Positions 25,906-34,682 of a stretch of DNA of 64,000 bases are shown one piece after another; the first letter of the stretch is position 1; the number at the start of each line of letters is the position of its first letter. Where the stretch lies: positions 1 to 64,000 of the forward strand of contig NZ_JAVTJJ010000003.1 in the NCBI RefSeq assembly GCF_031843945.1, in the 5' to 3' direction. The stretch comes from Paracidovorax sp031843945. Its GTDB lineage: Bacteria; Pseudomonadota; Gammaproteobacteria; Burkholderiales; Burkholderiaceae_C. The notes under the pieces were generated by a model. It did no database searches and was not told the DNA's origin. It was given only the letters and a program-made list of their open reading frames with translations. A program made the position numbers and the translations under genes.

Positions 25906-26703
25906 TCAGTCGTGCAGCGACGACAGGAACTGCTGCAGCTCGGCCGTCTTCGGCGCACCGAAGATCTCGGCAGGCGGGCCCATCTCATGCACCCGGCCCT
26001 GATGCATGAAGATGACGCGATCGCTCACCTTGCGCGCAAAGCTCATCTCGTGCGTGACCATCAGCAGCGTCATGCCTTCGTTGGCCAGGCTTTCCACCAC
26101 GCGCAGCACCTCGCCCACCAGTTCGGGGTCGAGTGCGGAGGTGATCTCGTCGCACAGCAGCACGGCCGGCTCCATGGCCAGCGCACGGGCAATGGCCACG
26201 CGCTGCTGCTGCCCGCCCGAGAGCTGGTCGGGCATGGCGTCGAACTTTTCGGCCAGGCCCACGCGCAGCAGCAGGCGGCGCGCCTGCTCGGCGGCATCGA
26301 CCTTGTCGGTCTTCTTGACCAGCGTGGGCGCCAGCATCACGTTGCGACCCACCGACAGATGCGGAAACAGGTTGAAGCTCTGGAAGATCATGCCCACGCG
26401 CTGGCGCAACTCGCGCATGGCCATCGGGCTGTCGTGCAGCAACGGCTTGCCGTCAACCGACAGGGCGCCGTCCTGGAACTGCTCCAGCCCGTTGATGCAG
26501 CGCAACAGCGTACTCTTGCCCGAGCCGCTCTTGCCGATGATGGCGATGACTTCGCCACGCGCGACCTTCAGATCGATGCCCTTGAGCACCTCGTTGGCGC
26601 CATAAGATTTGCGCAGCGCGGTGATCTGCACGATGGGCGCGCCGGAGACGGGCGCAGCGGCGGGGCGTTCCCCGTCCAGTGGGGTTTCAGCGACGGCTTG
26701 CAT
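25906..26703 (-). CDS. Polar amino acid ABC transporter ATPase (GlnQ type)
   Basis: 265 residues. Walker A GKSGSGKST, Q-loop IFQSFNLFPHLSV, signature LSGGQQQRVAIARAL, Walker B VLLCDEITSALDPELV and the H-loop MVTHEM are complete. The QSFNLFPH form is typical of the polar-amino-acid (PAAT) subfamily. An extra 25-residue N-terminal tail precedes the domain. The start lies 17 bases inside the preceding permease gene, so translation is coupled. Confidence 0.95.
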   Translation of the reverse strand: MQAVAETPLDGERPAAAPVSGAPIVQITALRKSYGANEVLKGIDLKVARGEVIAIIGKSGSGKSTLLRCINGLEQFQDGALSVDGKPLLHDSPMAMRELRQRVGMIFQSFNLFPHLSVGRNVMLAPTLVKKTDKVDAAEQARRLLLRVGLAEKFDAMPDQLSGGQQQRVAIARALAMEPAVLLCDEITSALDPELVGEVLRVVESLANEGMTLLMVTHEMSFARKVSDRVIFMHQGRVHEMGPPAEIFGAPKTAELQQFLSSLHD

Positions 26704-27343
26704 GGAGGATCTTCCTTTCCAGGAACTTGGCGTAAAGACTGATGGGGTAGCACAGCGCGAAGTACATCAGCGCCACGCAGGCGAACACGGTGAAGGGCTG
26801 ATAGGTGACGTTGGAGATCATGTTGCCGGCCCGCGTGAGTTCGACGAACCCCACCACCGATGCGAGCGCCGTGCCCTTGATGACCTGCACCATGAAGCCC
26901 ACCGTGGGCGGAATGGCGATGCGCAGCGCCTGCGGAAAGACCACGTGGCGCAGCTGTTCGCCGAACGACAGCGCCAGGCTCTGCGCGGCCTCCCACTGCC
27001 CTTTCGGAATGGAGGCGACGCAGCCGCGCCAGATCTCGGTGAGGAAAGCGCTGGTGTAGAGCGTGAGCGCCACCGTGACCGACACCCACACCGACACCTG
27101 GATGCCGAAGAGGCCGATGCCGAAGTACGCCAGAAAGAGCTGCATAAGCAGCGGCGTGCCCTGAAACAGCTGCACGTAGGCGCCCACGACGCGGTCCACC
27201 CAGCCGATGCGTGTCAGGCGCGCCACCAGCAGCAGCGCGCCCACCAGCCCGCCGCCAATGAAGGCGATGAGCGAGAGCACCACCGTCCAGCGCGCGGCCA
27301 GCAGCAGGTTGCGAAAGATGTCCCAGAAGGTGAAATCGACCAT
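26687..27343 (-). CDS. Polar amino acid ABC transporter permease
   Basis: 218 residues of the HisM/GlnP family, with about five helices and the EAA loop region EIWRGCVASIPKGQWEAAQSLALSFGEQLRHVVFPQALR. It pairs with the permease at 27357-28028 as a heterodimer. Thirteen bases separate it from that gene; the ATPase gene overlaps its end. Confidence 0.95.
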   Translation of the reverse strand: MVDFTFWDIFRNLLLAARWTVVLSLIAFIGGGLVGALLLVARLTRIGWVDRVVGAYVQLFQGTPLLMQLFLAYFGIGLFGIQVSVWVSVTVALTLYTSAFLTEIWRGCVASIPKGQWEAAQSLALSFGEQLRHVVFPQALRIAIPPTVGFMVQVIKGTALASVVGFVELTRAGNMISNVTYQPFTVFACVALMYFALCYPISLYAKFLERKILHASRR

Positions 27344-27356
27344 GGCGATGCTCCCG

Positions 27357-28028
27357 TTAGCGGCCGAAGATGAACCGTGGACCGGCCCAGTTGAGCAGGT
27401 GGCGCAGGGTGACGGACAGCAGCAGGTAGATGCCGGTGGCGACGATGTAGGCCTCGAACGTGCGGAAGTTCTGCGCCTGGATCACGTTGGCCGAATAGCT
27501 CAATTCCTCGGTGGCGATCTGGCCGCAGACGGCAGAGCCGAGCATCACGATGATGATCTGGCTGACCATGGCCGGCCACACGCGCTTGAGCGACGGTGGC
27601 AGCACCACGCGGGTGAACACCTGCACGCGATTGAGCGCCAGGCTCTGCGCCGCCTCGATTTGGCCGCGCGGCGTGTTTTCGACACCGGCACGGATGATCT
27701 CGGTGGCATAGGCACCCAGGTTCAGCACCATGGCGATGATGGAGGCGACCTCGGGGCCCAGCTTCACGCCCAGCGAGGGCAGGCCGAAGAAGATGAAGAA
27801 GAGCTGGACGATGAAGGGCGTGTTGCGGATCAGCTCCACATAAGCCCCCACCGCCACGCGCAGCGGCAGCGGCCCGCTGGCGCGCGCCCAGGCGCAGGCA
27901 ATGCCCACCACCATGCCGATGGCCATGGACAGGGCCGTCAGCCCCAGCGTCCACAGCACACCGCGCAGCAGAAACGGCCACTGCACCAGCACAGCCGCGA
28001 AATCGAGTTGGATTTGCATATCAATCAT
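27357..28028 (-). CDS. Polar amino acid ABC transporter permease
   Basis: About 223 residues, HisM/GlnP family, with LRGVLWTLGLTALSMAIGMV at the first helix, YVELIRNTPFIVQLFFIFFGLP, and the EAA loop EIIRAGVENTPRGQIEAAQSLALNRVQVFTRVVLPPSLKR. Three Met codons (28049, 28028, 28019) are possible starts; none has a strong ribosome binding site, and the last, with GGAT upstream, is also reasonable. Partner of the permease encoded next. Confidence 0.93.
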   Translation of the reverse strand: MIDMQIQLDFAAVLVQWPFLLRGVLWTLGLTALSMAIGMVVGIACAWARASGPLPLRVAVGAYVELIRNTPFIVQLFFIFFGLPSLGVKLGPEVASIIAMVLNLGAYATEIIRAGVENTPRGQIEAAQSLALNRVQVFTRVVLPPSLKRVWPAMVSQIIIVMLGSAVCGQIATEELSYSANVIQAQNFRTFEAYIVATGIYLLLSVTLRHLLNWAGPRFIFGR

Positions 28029-28140
28029 CCGTTGCAGGACGCGGCCCATGAACCCGTCACGGCCTCACCCGTCCGATGGCCGCGGAGCAGGCCAGACCAG
28101 CAGACGCCGTGGAACCGGCTTCGCCGGGCCACTGGCGTCG

Positions 28141-28200
28141 TCCCCCCTCCCACGCGCAGCGTGAGAGAGGGGGTGAAGGCGCGCAGCGCCTCAGGGGGGA
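28141..28200. repeat. Y-shaped palindromic element after the binding-protein gene
   Basis: An outer perfect stem (TCCCCCCT at 28141-28148, AGGGGGGA at 28193-28200) encloses two inner hairpins with GCA loops: CACGC/GCGTG (28151-28163) and GGCGC/GCGCC (28178-28190). It lies six bases past the stop of the binding-protein gene, ahead of the permease genes. Such G/C-run double hairpins resemble dispersed elements I recall from Comamonadaceae. It could adjust the ratio of binding protein to permease mRNA. Confidence 0.65.
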
Positions 28201-28206
28201 GCACCC

Positions 28207-29013
28207 TCATTCCGTCAGTGGCAGATCGCCAGCGGGGCGGCTCAGCCACTTCTTGGCCATGGCGTCCAGCGTGCCGTCCTTCTTGGCGGCCAGGATGATC
28301 TCGTTGACCCTGGCACGCAGTGCGTCTTCGCCCTTGGCGACACCGACGAAGCACGGGCTGTCCTTGATGAGCAGCTTGTATTCAGCGCCCAGCTGCGGGT
28401 TCTTCTGTGCCATCAGACCGGCGTTGGACACGCTGGTGGCCAGCACCTGCGCCTGGCCGGCGACGAACGCGGCGGTAGATGCAGCCTGGTCTTCATAGCG
28501 CTTGAACTGCATGGACGCGGGGCCGACCTTGGCCAGTTCCTGCTCTTCCATCGCGCCCTTGGCCACGGCAATGGTCTTGCCTGCCAGGTCGTCGAACGAC
28601 TTGACGGTCATGCTCTTGGGGGCATAAACGCCCTGGAAGAACGGCGCGTAGGCATGCGTGAAGTCGATCACCTTCATGCGCTCGGGGTTCTTGCCCAGCG
28701 TGGAGATCACCAGATCGACCTGCTTGGTCTGCACATAAGGAATGCGGTTGGCGCTGGTGACGGGCACCATCTCGAGCTTCACGCCCAGTTGCTTGGCGAT
28801 GAGTTCCGCCATGGCGACGTCCAGGCCCTGGGGCTTGAGGTCCAGGCCGACGAAGCCGTAGGGTGGGTAGTCGGTGGGCACGGCGATCTTGATGGTCTTG
28901 GCCTGCGTGATCTTGTCCAGCGCGGTTTGCGCGTGGGCGGCGGTGCCGCCCAGCAGCGTGGCGGCGGCGATGGCCAAGGCGGCGTGGCGGCGGGAGAGTG
29001 TGAAGAAGGTCAT
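28207..29013 (-). CDS. Periplasmic amino acid-binding protein (type II fold)
   Basis: 268 residues. Signal peptide MTFFTLSRRHAALAIAAATLLGGTAAHA (cleavage after AHA), then the family 3 solute-binding domain: IKIAVPTDYPPYGFVGLDLKPQGLDVAMAELIA, STLGKNPERMKVIDFTHAYAPFF, GKTIAVAKGAMEEQEL. GGAG 9 bases before the ATG at 29013 fixes the start. It supplies the ABC importer encoded downstream. The ligand is an amino acid or similar amine; the FAD oxidase gene at the operon's end hints at a compound that is oxidised after uptake. Confidence 0.93.
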   Translation of the reverse strand: MTFFTLSRRHAALAIAAATLLGGTAAHAQTALDKITQAKTIKIAVPTDYPPYGFVGLDLKPQGLDVAMAELIAKQLGVKLEMVPVTSANRIPYVQTKQVDLVISTLGKNPERMKVIDFTHAYAPFFQGVYAPKSMTVKSFDDLAGKTIAVAKGAMEEQELAKVGPASMQFKRYEDQAASTAAFVAGQAQVLATSVSNAGLMAQKNPQLGAEYKLLIKDSPCFVGVAKGEDALRARVNEIILAAKKDGTLDAMAKKWLSRPAGDLPLTE

Positions 29014-29033
29014 GAAAGTGCTCCAGGTCGACA

Positions 29034-29891
29034 TCAAGGGAGGGGGTGGTTTTTGGACAGGGGTGAAAGCGTCTGATCAGTCGGCAGCGGTGTCTTGCGC
29101 CGCTGCCTGCGCTGCGGCGTCTCGGAATGCAAGGGCCGTGCCGTCGAGGGCATGTCGGCTGCTTCTGCGATCTCTGCAGCATCGATTGCCGTGGTGGTGC
29201 CCAGGGGAGCCAGCGCACCGCGCAGGCGCGCCAGCGGGTCGGCCAGGGCCGGCAGGCGCAGGTGCCCCTGCACGGTGCCGATGTGTTCTTCCATGAGCGC
29301 TTCAGCGCCCGCAATGTCGCCCGACTCCAGCGCCGCAACGATTTGCACGTGGTCGTCGCACGACTGCGCCGCGTCGTGCGACGACTGGTACAGCATGGCA
29401 ATGAGCGTGGTGCGCGCCGTGAAATCACGCAGCGTGTCGGCCAGCAGGCTGTTGCCCAGGCACTCAGCCAGGCAGACGTGGAAGTCGCCCAGCAAGAAGC
29501 TGCGTGCGGCTACGTCGTGGCCGCGCACAGCGGCCTTCTCACGCCGCAGGTGCGACTTGAGCGACTGCAGCGCGCCCTTGCCCAGCGGCTGCTTCATGCT
29601 GCGAATGAGGCCCAGCTCGATCACGCGGCGCGCCTCGAAGGCCTCGCGCGCTTCGTCCTGCGACGGCTCCACCACATACCAGCCGCGCCGTGCGCTGACG
29701 GTGACGATACCGCGCACCGACAGCCGCATCAGCGCCTCTCGCACCACAGTGCGGCTGCAGTCGAACAGCGCGGCCAGTTGCTGCTCTCCCAGGCGAGTGC
29801 CGGGCGGCAGCTTCTGCGCCATCACGGCTTCCATGATGCGGTCGCTGATGGTGGTGGAAGAGGAAGTGGGCGCAGAAGCGGCAGGAGGCAT
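29034..29891 (-). CDS. GntR family regulator, FCD subfamily
   Basis: 285 residues. The winged helix (ISDRIMEAVMAQKLPPGTRLGEQQLAALFDCSRTVVREALMRLSVRG) precedes an FCD domain (EARRVIELGLIRSM, FLLGDFHVCLAECLGNSLLADTLRDFTART, DHVQIVAALESGDIAGAEALMEEHI). A C-terminal tail of about 60 Pro/Thr/Arg-rich residues is beyond the usual family length. GAGG stands right upstream of the ATG. It lies first in the operon with the amino-acid importer and FAD oxidase and probably controls it; a possible operator is at 29920-29931. Confidence 0.88.
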   Translation of the reverse strand: MPPAASAPTSSSTTISDRIMEAVMAQKLPPGTRLGEQQLAALFDCSRTVVREALMRLSVRGIVTVSARRGWYVVEPSQDEAREAFEARRVIELGLIRSMKQPLGKGALQSLKSHLRREKAAVRGHDVAARSFLLGDFHVCLAECLGNSLLADTLRDFTARTTLIAMLYQSSHDAAQSCDDHVQIVAALESGDIAGAEALMEEHIGTVQGHLRLPALADPLARLRGALAPLGTTTAIDAAEIAEAADMPSTARPLHSETPQRRQRRKTPLPTDQTLSPLSKNHPLP

Positions 29892-29919
29892 GCCGACTGA
29901 TCAGCAGAAACCGTGCCCG

Positions 29920-29931
29920 CTTGTATTCAAG
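29920..29931. promoter_or_regulatory. Candidate operator upstream of the GntR/amino-acid importer operon
   Basis: CTTGTATTCAAG is an inverted repeat (CTTG, four bases, CAAG), one base from the TTGTATACAA palindrome typical of FCD-type GntR operators. It lies 29 bases upstream of the GntR start codon, a suitable place for autoregulation. Confidence 0.45.
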
Positions 29932-30029
29932 GCGAGTGCACAAATGTGGTTCGCTGTGCGCGGTACACCGGCTCATTCGCACCAACCTGGCGCCTTCCGT
30001 GCCCGCAAGCTGGGCGAAGGCGACTTCCG

Positions 30030-31277
30030 TCAGCCGGCCAGCAGCCCTTCAGCCAGCCACCGGGTGCCCTGCAGGAAATCGTCAATGTCCATCGCTTCAT
30101 GCGGGTTGTGGGAGCCGTTGGCATTGCGCACGAACAGCATGGCTGCCGGAATGCCGGCAGCCGCAAACACGGCGGCATCGTGGCCCGCTCCGCTGGGAAC
30201 GCGCTCTAGCGCCTGCCCCGCGCGCTTGGCCACGGCCTCGAAACGCTGGATCCAGCCCTCATCCATCGTGGCCGGCGCGGTGTAGAGGCGGTCGTCGAAT
30301 TCGAACCGCACGCCCCGGTCGGCCGCAATCGCGCGGCATTCGTCCTGCATCAGCTGATGGAAGCGCTCCAGCGTGGCGGCATCCTGGCTCCGCACCTCGA
30401 AGCTGAACTGCACCTCGCCCGGAATGACCGACACCGCATGCGACTGCGCGGGCGTAGTGCAGATGCCGCTGGTCATCACCAGGTCCATGCCCATCTGCAG
30501 CAGCACACGCCAGTGCTCGTCCATGCGCGACAGCAGCTGCGACACGGCCAGCACGGCGTCCTTGCGCAGCCAGCGCGGCACGGCGCCGGAATGGCCGGCC
30601 TCTCCAATGCAGCGCACGCGGTTGTGGCGCAAGTTGCCGCGAATGCCGGTGACGACCGCCACCGGCCAGCCGCGCGCCACCATCACCGGGCCTTGTTCGA
30701 TATGCAGTTCCAGATACGCCGCCACGGGCACCGGCAGCAGCGATGTGCCTTGTGCGATGGCGTCCACATCGGCGCCGCAACGCGCCATGGCGCCTTCCAG
30801 CGTGCCAGCGCCCGCGCGGTGCGGCAGTTGCAAGGCGGCCGCAGGCAGGCGGCCTAGCAGCGCCATGGAGCCCATGTAGGCCCGGCCGTACCACGCGCTT
30901 TCTTCACCCCGCAGGGCCAGCACGCGCACAGGCGCGGCCTGGTCGTGCCGGCCGCGCAGCGACGCCAGCACCAGCATACCGGCCACCACACCCGCCAGGC
31001 CGTCATAGTTGCCGCCTTGCGGCACGGAATCCACATGCGAGCCGATCACGACCACCGGGTCGGTGCGCGTGTCTTCGGGCAGGCGCATCCAGAGATTGCG
31101 GGCACGGTCGTATTCGCAGGCCAGCCCCAGCGTGGCGGCGTGCCGCTCCAGCACCTGCAAGGCGGCGTCTTCGCCAGGCCCGTAGCTCTCGCGCGTGATG
31201 CCCGGGCCGTCGCGGGTGCCGTCAGCCACTTCGCGCAGCAGTGTCTCGGCCTGGCTGCGCCATGCGTCGGCGTTCAT
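30030..31277 (-). CDS. M20 family hydantoinase/carbamoylase-type amidohydrolase
   Basis: 415 residues. Motifs of the Zn-dependent hydantoinase/carbamoylase family: VVIGSHVDSVPQGGNYDGLAGV (metal His and Asp), RGEESAWYGRAYMGS in place of the usual EEGxRF motif, ELHIEQGPVM, and near the end SGAGHDAAVFAAAGIPAAMLFV. Characterised members split N-carbamoyl amino acids, beta-ureidopropionate (uracil breakdown) or allantoate. The changed EES motif suggests a different side chain near the metals. Its start overlaps the stop of the phosphoribosyltransferase gene (ATGA), so both are translated together. Confidence 0.88.
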   Translation of the reverse strand: MNADAWRSQAETLLREVADGTRDGPGITRESYGPGEDAALQVLERHAATLGLACEYDRARNLWMRLPEDTRTDPVVVIGSHVDSVPQGGNYDGLAGVVAGMLVLASLRGRHDQAAPVRVLALRGEESAWYGRAYMGSMALLGRLPAAALQLPHRAGAGTLEGAMARCGADVDAIAQGTSLLPVPVAAYLELHIEQGPVMVARGWPVAVVTGIRGNLRHNRVRCIGEAGHSGAVPRWLRKDAVLAVSQLLSRMDEHWRVLLQMGMDLVMTSGICTTPAQSHAVSVIPGEVQFSFEVRSQDAATLERFHQLMQDECRAIAADRGVRFEFDDRLYTAPATMDEGWIQRFEAVAKRAGQALERVPSGAGHDAAVFAAAGIPAAMLFVRNANGSHNPHEAMDIDDFLQGTRWLAEGLLAG

Positions 31278-31969
31278 GCCAAGGCTCCTGCCGGCCCGGC
31301 GCCGGTGCCACCGTGTGCCAGAGACCACTGCGTGGGCGATGCGGTGAACTGGGCCAGCGTCTGCAGCTGCTGTGCGCTCAGGCTTCCCGATTCGATCAGT
31401 GCCGCATGCAAGTGCGACCACGACGCCAGCGCGTGCAGCTGCAGCGCGTGCTGCGCCAACTGCTCGGTGGTGTGGGGGTAGATGGCGTAGTCGAACAGCA
31501 CCAGCGCATCGCTGACCTGGGTGCCGGCCTGGCGCAGCGCGGCAGCTGCGGCCATCTTGGAGCGCCCGTCGGTGGTCACGTCGTCCACCAGCAGCAGGCT
31601 GCCACCGTCTTGCGGTACGCGCCCTTGCAATTGGGCCTGCACACCCCAGCCAATGGGCCGCTTGCGCAGGTACAGCATCGGCAGGCTGAGCCGGTCGGCC
31701 AGCCACGCCGCGAAGGCAATGCCGGAGCTTTCCGAGCCCACCACGGCGCTGATGCCGCGCTGCGCCACCAGCGGCGCTACAGCGCGAGCAGCGGCATCCA
31801 TCAGGTCGGTGCGCCAGGCCACGTCGCACAGTAGCGCATGCACGTCCACATAGACCGGACTGGCCCAGCCGGAGGTGTAGAAGAAAGGCGTGTCGCCCGC
31901 GATGCGCACGGCATCGGTGGCCACCAGCGCGCGGGCGGTGCGCGCTGCGTCAAGAGAGGAAAAGATCAT
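31274..31969 (-). CDS. Orotate phosphoribosyltransferase-like protein
   Basis: 231 residues. Resembles PyrE: FFYTSGWASPVYVDVHALL near residue 30, GSESSGIAFAAWLADRL, and the PRPP-binding motif SLLLVDDVTTDGRSK. PyrE makes OMP from orotate and PRPP. The C-terminal 60 residues are a less typical helical extension. Because it is coupled to a carbamoylase-type gene and faces a LysR gene, it may be a catabolic or salvage relative using another nucleobase rather than the housekeeping enzyme. No strong ribosome binding site is visible before the ATG at 31969. Confidence 0.8.
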   Translation of the reverse strand: MIFSSLDAARTARALVATDAVRIAGDTPFFYTSGWASPVYVDVHALLCDVAWRTDLMDAAARAVAPLVAQRGISAVVGSESSGIAFAAWLADRLSLPMLYLRKRPIGWGVQAQLQGRVPQDGGSLLLVDDVTTDGRSKMAAAAALRQAGTQVSDALVLFDYAIYPHTTEQLAQHALQLHALASWSHLHAALIESGSLSAQQLQTLAQFTASPTQWSLAHGGTGAGPAGALA

Positions 31970-32132
31970 GGGAGCCTGGGAGCGTAGGAACCTGGGAAGG
32001 GCCAAGCGATGCATCGTAGGCAGGCCGCTGTGGCCAGAGAAGTGCAAAAATCTCCGCGAGCCGTTCCAGAACGCGATGGCTCGCGTCTTGCAAGCGATGG
32101 AGGCGCTCCACATCCCCTCCTCCTTCTTTTCC

Positions 32133-33053
32133 ATGTCCCGCCTTCTCTCCCCTCGCAGCTTCTTGCGCCAGCTCGATCTGGGCACGCTCGATCTTTTCAT
32201 CATGGTGTGCGAGACCGGCAGCATCGCCCGCGCGGCCGAGCGCGGGCAGCTGGCGCCCTCGGCCGTCAGCAAGCGCATCGCCGAGCTGGAAGTGCTGGCC
32301 CAGGCGCCGCTTTTGGTGCGCCATGCGCGCGGCGCGCGGCCCACGCCGGCCGGCGCGCAGCTGCTGCAGCATGCGCACGCCATCCTGCTGGCGGTGGAGC
32401 ACCTGCATGCCGATCTGGGCGAATTTGCCCAGGGCGTGCGCGGCCATGTGAAGGTGTGCGCAAGCGCATCGGTGGTCGAGCAGTTTCTGCCTGCAGAGAT
32501 CGCCGGCTTCATGCAGCGGCAGCCCGACATCCGCATCGACCTGCGCCAGGCCGCCAGCCGCGCCGTGGCGCAGGCGGTGCGCGAAGGCGCGGCGGACATC
32601 GGCATCTGCGGCGCCAGCGACGAGGTGCTGGGCCTGGAATCACGCCCCTACCGGCGTGAACGCCTGGTGCTGGTGGTGCCGCGCGGGCATGCGCTGGCAC
32701 GGCTGCGCAAGGTGGCGTATGAACGCGCACTGGCCTATCCGCAAGTGGGCCTGCGTGACAGCAGCACGGTGCAGCAGTCGCTGGCGCAGGAAGCACGGCT
32801 GACGCGGCGTGTGCTGGGCCGGCGCATGGAGGTGGACAGCCTCAGCGCCATGTGCCGCATGGTGGAAAGCGGCCTGGGCCTGGGCGTGATGCCCGAGGGC
32901 GCCTTCCGCGCCTTGGGCGAGGCGACCGACCTGCGCGCCATCGCGCTCACCGACGCCTGGGCCGACCGTGAACTCAACCTGTATGCATTGCGCTTTGCGG
33001 ACCTGCCGGCGGCGGCGCAGCGCTTTGCAGACCATGTGACGCCGCAGGCCTGA
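32133..33053 (+). CDS. LysR family transcriptional regulator
   Basis: About 306 residues. The helix-turn-helix is clear (DLFIMVCETGSIARAAERGQLAPSAVSKRIAELEVLAQAPLLVRHARG), followed by the LysR effector domain (VCASASVVEQFLPAEIAGFMQRQPDIRIDL ... GLGLGVMPEGAFRAL). It is divergent from the phosphoribosyltransferase/carbamoylase pair and is its likely regulator. The 163-base gap contains CGATGCATCG (32007-32016), a perfect 10-base palindrome. An in-frame ATG at 32097 is an alternative start. Confidence 0.88.
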   Translation: MSRLLSPRSFLRQLDLGTLDLFIMVCETGSIARAAERGQLAPSAVSKRIAELEVLAQAPLLVRHARGARPTPAGAQLLQHAHAILLAVEHLHADLGEFAQGVRGHVKVCASASVVEQFLPAEIAGFMQRQPDIRIDLRQAASRAVAQAVREGAADIGICGASDEVLGLESRPYRRERLVLVVPRGHALARLRKVAYERALAYPQVGLRDSSTVQQSLAQEARLTRRVLGRRMEVDSLSAMCRMVESGLGLGVMPEGAFRALGEATDLRAIALTDAWADRELNLYALRFADLPAAAQRFADHVTPQA

Positions 33054-33177
33054 GCGCGGGCCAAGAGGCGACGTGGGGTCATGGCCGCCCGGCATGGCCC
33101 CGGCGCTCATCGGCTTCTAGAATCAACCATCGCCCACACCCGCAGCGCACCACCGCGGCGCCTGCCGAAAGAAAGCC

Positions 33178-34602
33178 ATGAACGCCCCCACCTCCGCCTC
33201 CCATCTGTTGCCCAATGTGCCGCTTCGCCCCGTGCCGCAAGTGCTGCTGGATGCGCTGGCGGCGCGCTTTGGCGCGCAGCTTTCCACCGCGCTGGCCGTG
33301 CGCGAACAACACGGCCGCGACGAGGGCTCGATCCAGGCGCCCCCGCCCTCCGCCGTCGTGTTCGCCGAAAGCACGCAGGACGTGGCAGACGCCATCCGCC
33401 TGGCCGCGCAGTACGAAGTACCGGTCATTCCTTACGGTGCCGGCTCGTCGCTCGAAGGCCACCTGCTGGCCATCCAGGGCGGCATCAGCATCGACGTGAA
33501 CCGCATGAACCGCGTGCTGCGCGTGGACGCCGAGGACCTGACGGTGACCGTGCAGCCCGGCATCACGCGCAAGCAATTGAACGACGCCATCAAGGACACG
33601 GGCCTGTTCTTCCCTATCGACCCCGGCGCGGACGCCAGCATCGGCGGCATGGCCGCCACGCGCGCCAGCGGCACCAACGCCGTGCGCTACGGCACCATGC
33701 GCGAGAACGTGCTGGCGCTGGAGGTGGTTACCGCCAGCGGCGAGGCGATCCGCACCGGCACCCGCGCCAAGAAAAGCGCCGCCGGCTACGACCTGACGCG
33801 CCTGATCGTGGGCAGCGAAGGCACGCTGGGCGTGATCACCGAAGTCACGCTGCGCCTGTACCCGCTGCCCGAGGCGGTGAGCGCCGCCATCTGCTCGTTC
33901 CCCAGCATCGAAGAAGCGGTGCGCACCGTCATCCAGACCATACAGCTGGGTGTGCCCATCGCCCGCGTGGAGCTGATCGACGCGCACACCGTGCGCATGG
34001 TCAACGCCCACAGCAAGCTGGGCCTGCGCGAAGAGCCCATGCTGCTGATGGAATTTCACGGCTCGCCCGCAGGCGTGCAGGAACAGGCCGAAACGGTGCA
34101 GGCCATCGCGCAGGACTGGAACGGCAACGCCTTTGAATGGGCCACCACGCCCGAAGAGCGCACGCGCCTGTGGACCGCGCGGCACAACGCCTACTTCGCC
34201 GCCGTGCAAAGCCGCCGCGGCTGCCGCGCCATCAGCACCGACACCTGCGTGCCCATCAGCCGCCTGGCCGACTGCCTGCTGGATTCGGTGACCGAGGCCG
34301 ACGACAGCGGCATTCCGTACTTTCTGGTCGGCCACGTGGGCGACGGCAACTTCCACTTCGGCTACCTGATCGACCCGAACAGTGCCGAAGAACGCCAGAA
34401 GGCCGAAGCGCTGAATCACCAACTGGTCGCCCGCGCCCTGGCGCTGGGCGGCACCTGCACCGGCGAACACGGCGTGGGCATCCACAAGATGGGCTTTCTG
34501 CTGGACGAGACCGGGCCAGGCGCGGTGGCGATGATGCGGGCGATCAAGCAGGCACTGGATCCGAAGAACATCCTGAACCCGGGGAAGATCTTCGCGATCT
34601 GA
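33178..34602 (+). CDS. FAD-linked oxidase, D-lactate/glycolate dehydrogenase type
   Basis: 474 residues. N-terminal FAD-binding domain of the PCMH type (VPVIPYGAGSSLEGHLLAIQGG, PIDPGADASIGGMAATRASGTNAVRYG, GYDLTRLIVGSEGTLGVITE) and the C-terminal FAD-oxidase domain with GHVGDGNFHFGYLIDP, CTGEHGVGIHKM and DPKNILNPGKIF. It oxidises a 2-hydroxy acid such as D-lactate or glycolate and passes electrons to the respiratory chain. GlcE/GlcF partner genes are absent here, which favours a single-subunit D-lactate dehydrogenase. GAAAGAAAG precedes the ATG. A dispersed repeat starts right after the stop. Confidence 0.92.
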   Translation: MNAPTSASHLLPNVPLRPVPQVLLDALAARFGAQLSTALAVREQHGRDEGSIQAPPPSAVVFAESTQDVADAIRLAAQYEVPVIPYGAGSSLEGHLLAIQGGISIDVNRMNRVLRVDAEDLTVTVQPGITRKQLNDAIKDTGLFFPIDPGADASIGGMAATRASGTNAVRYGTMRENVLALEVVTASGEAIRTGTRAKKSAAGYDLTRLIVGSEGTLGVITEVTLRLYPLPEAVSAAICSFPSIEEAVRTVIQTIQLGVPIARVELIDAHTVRMVNAHSKLGLREEPMLLMEFHGSPAGVQEQAETVQAIAQDWNGNAFEWATTPEERTRLWTARHNAYFAAVQSRRGCRAISTDTCVPISRLADCLLDSVTEADDSGIPYFLVGHVGDGNFHFGYLIDPNSAEERQKAEALNHQLVARALALGGTCTGEHGVGIHKMGFLLDETGPGAVAMMRAIKQALDPKNILNPGKIFAI

Positions 34603-34661
34603 ATGCTATTTAATTAATAGCTGGTAGCGCTTTATTGATAAGCGCTACGGGCATTTTTGGC
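34603..34661 (-). repeat. Dispersed repeat, copy 2 (reverse orientation)
   Basis: Begins at the base after the stop codon of the FAD oxidase. On the plus strand it reads GCTATT...AATAGC, then AGCGCTT...AAGCGCT. Both stems keep pairing although the bases differ from copy 1. Confidence 0.8.
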
Positions 34662-34682
34662 TCGCAGTCCCGCTGAACGGGG

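Noticed and set aside
32007..32016. CGATGCATCG palindrome as LysR operator
   Set aside because: Ten bases, no T-N11-A arrangement and no second copy; mentioned only in the LysR entry.
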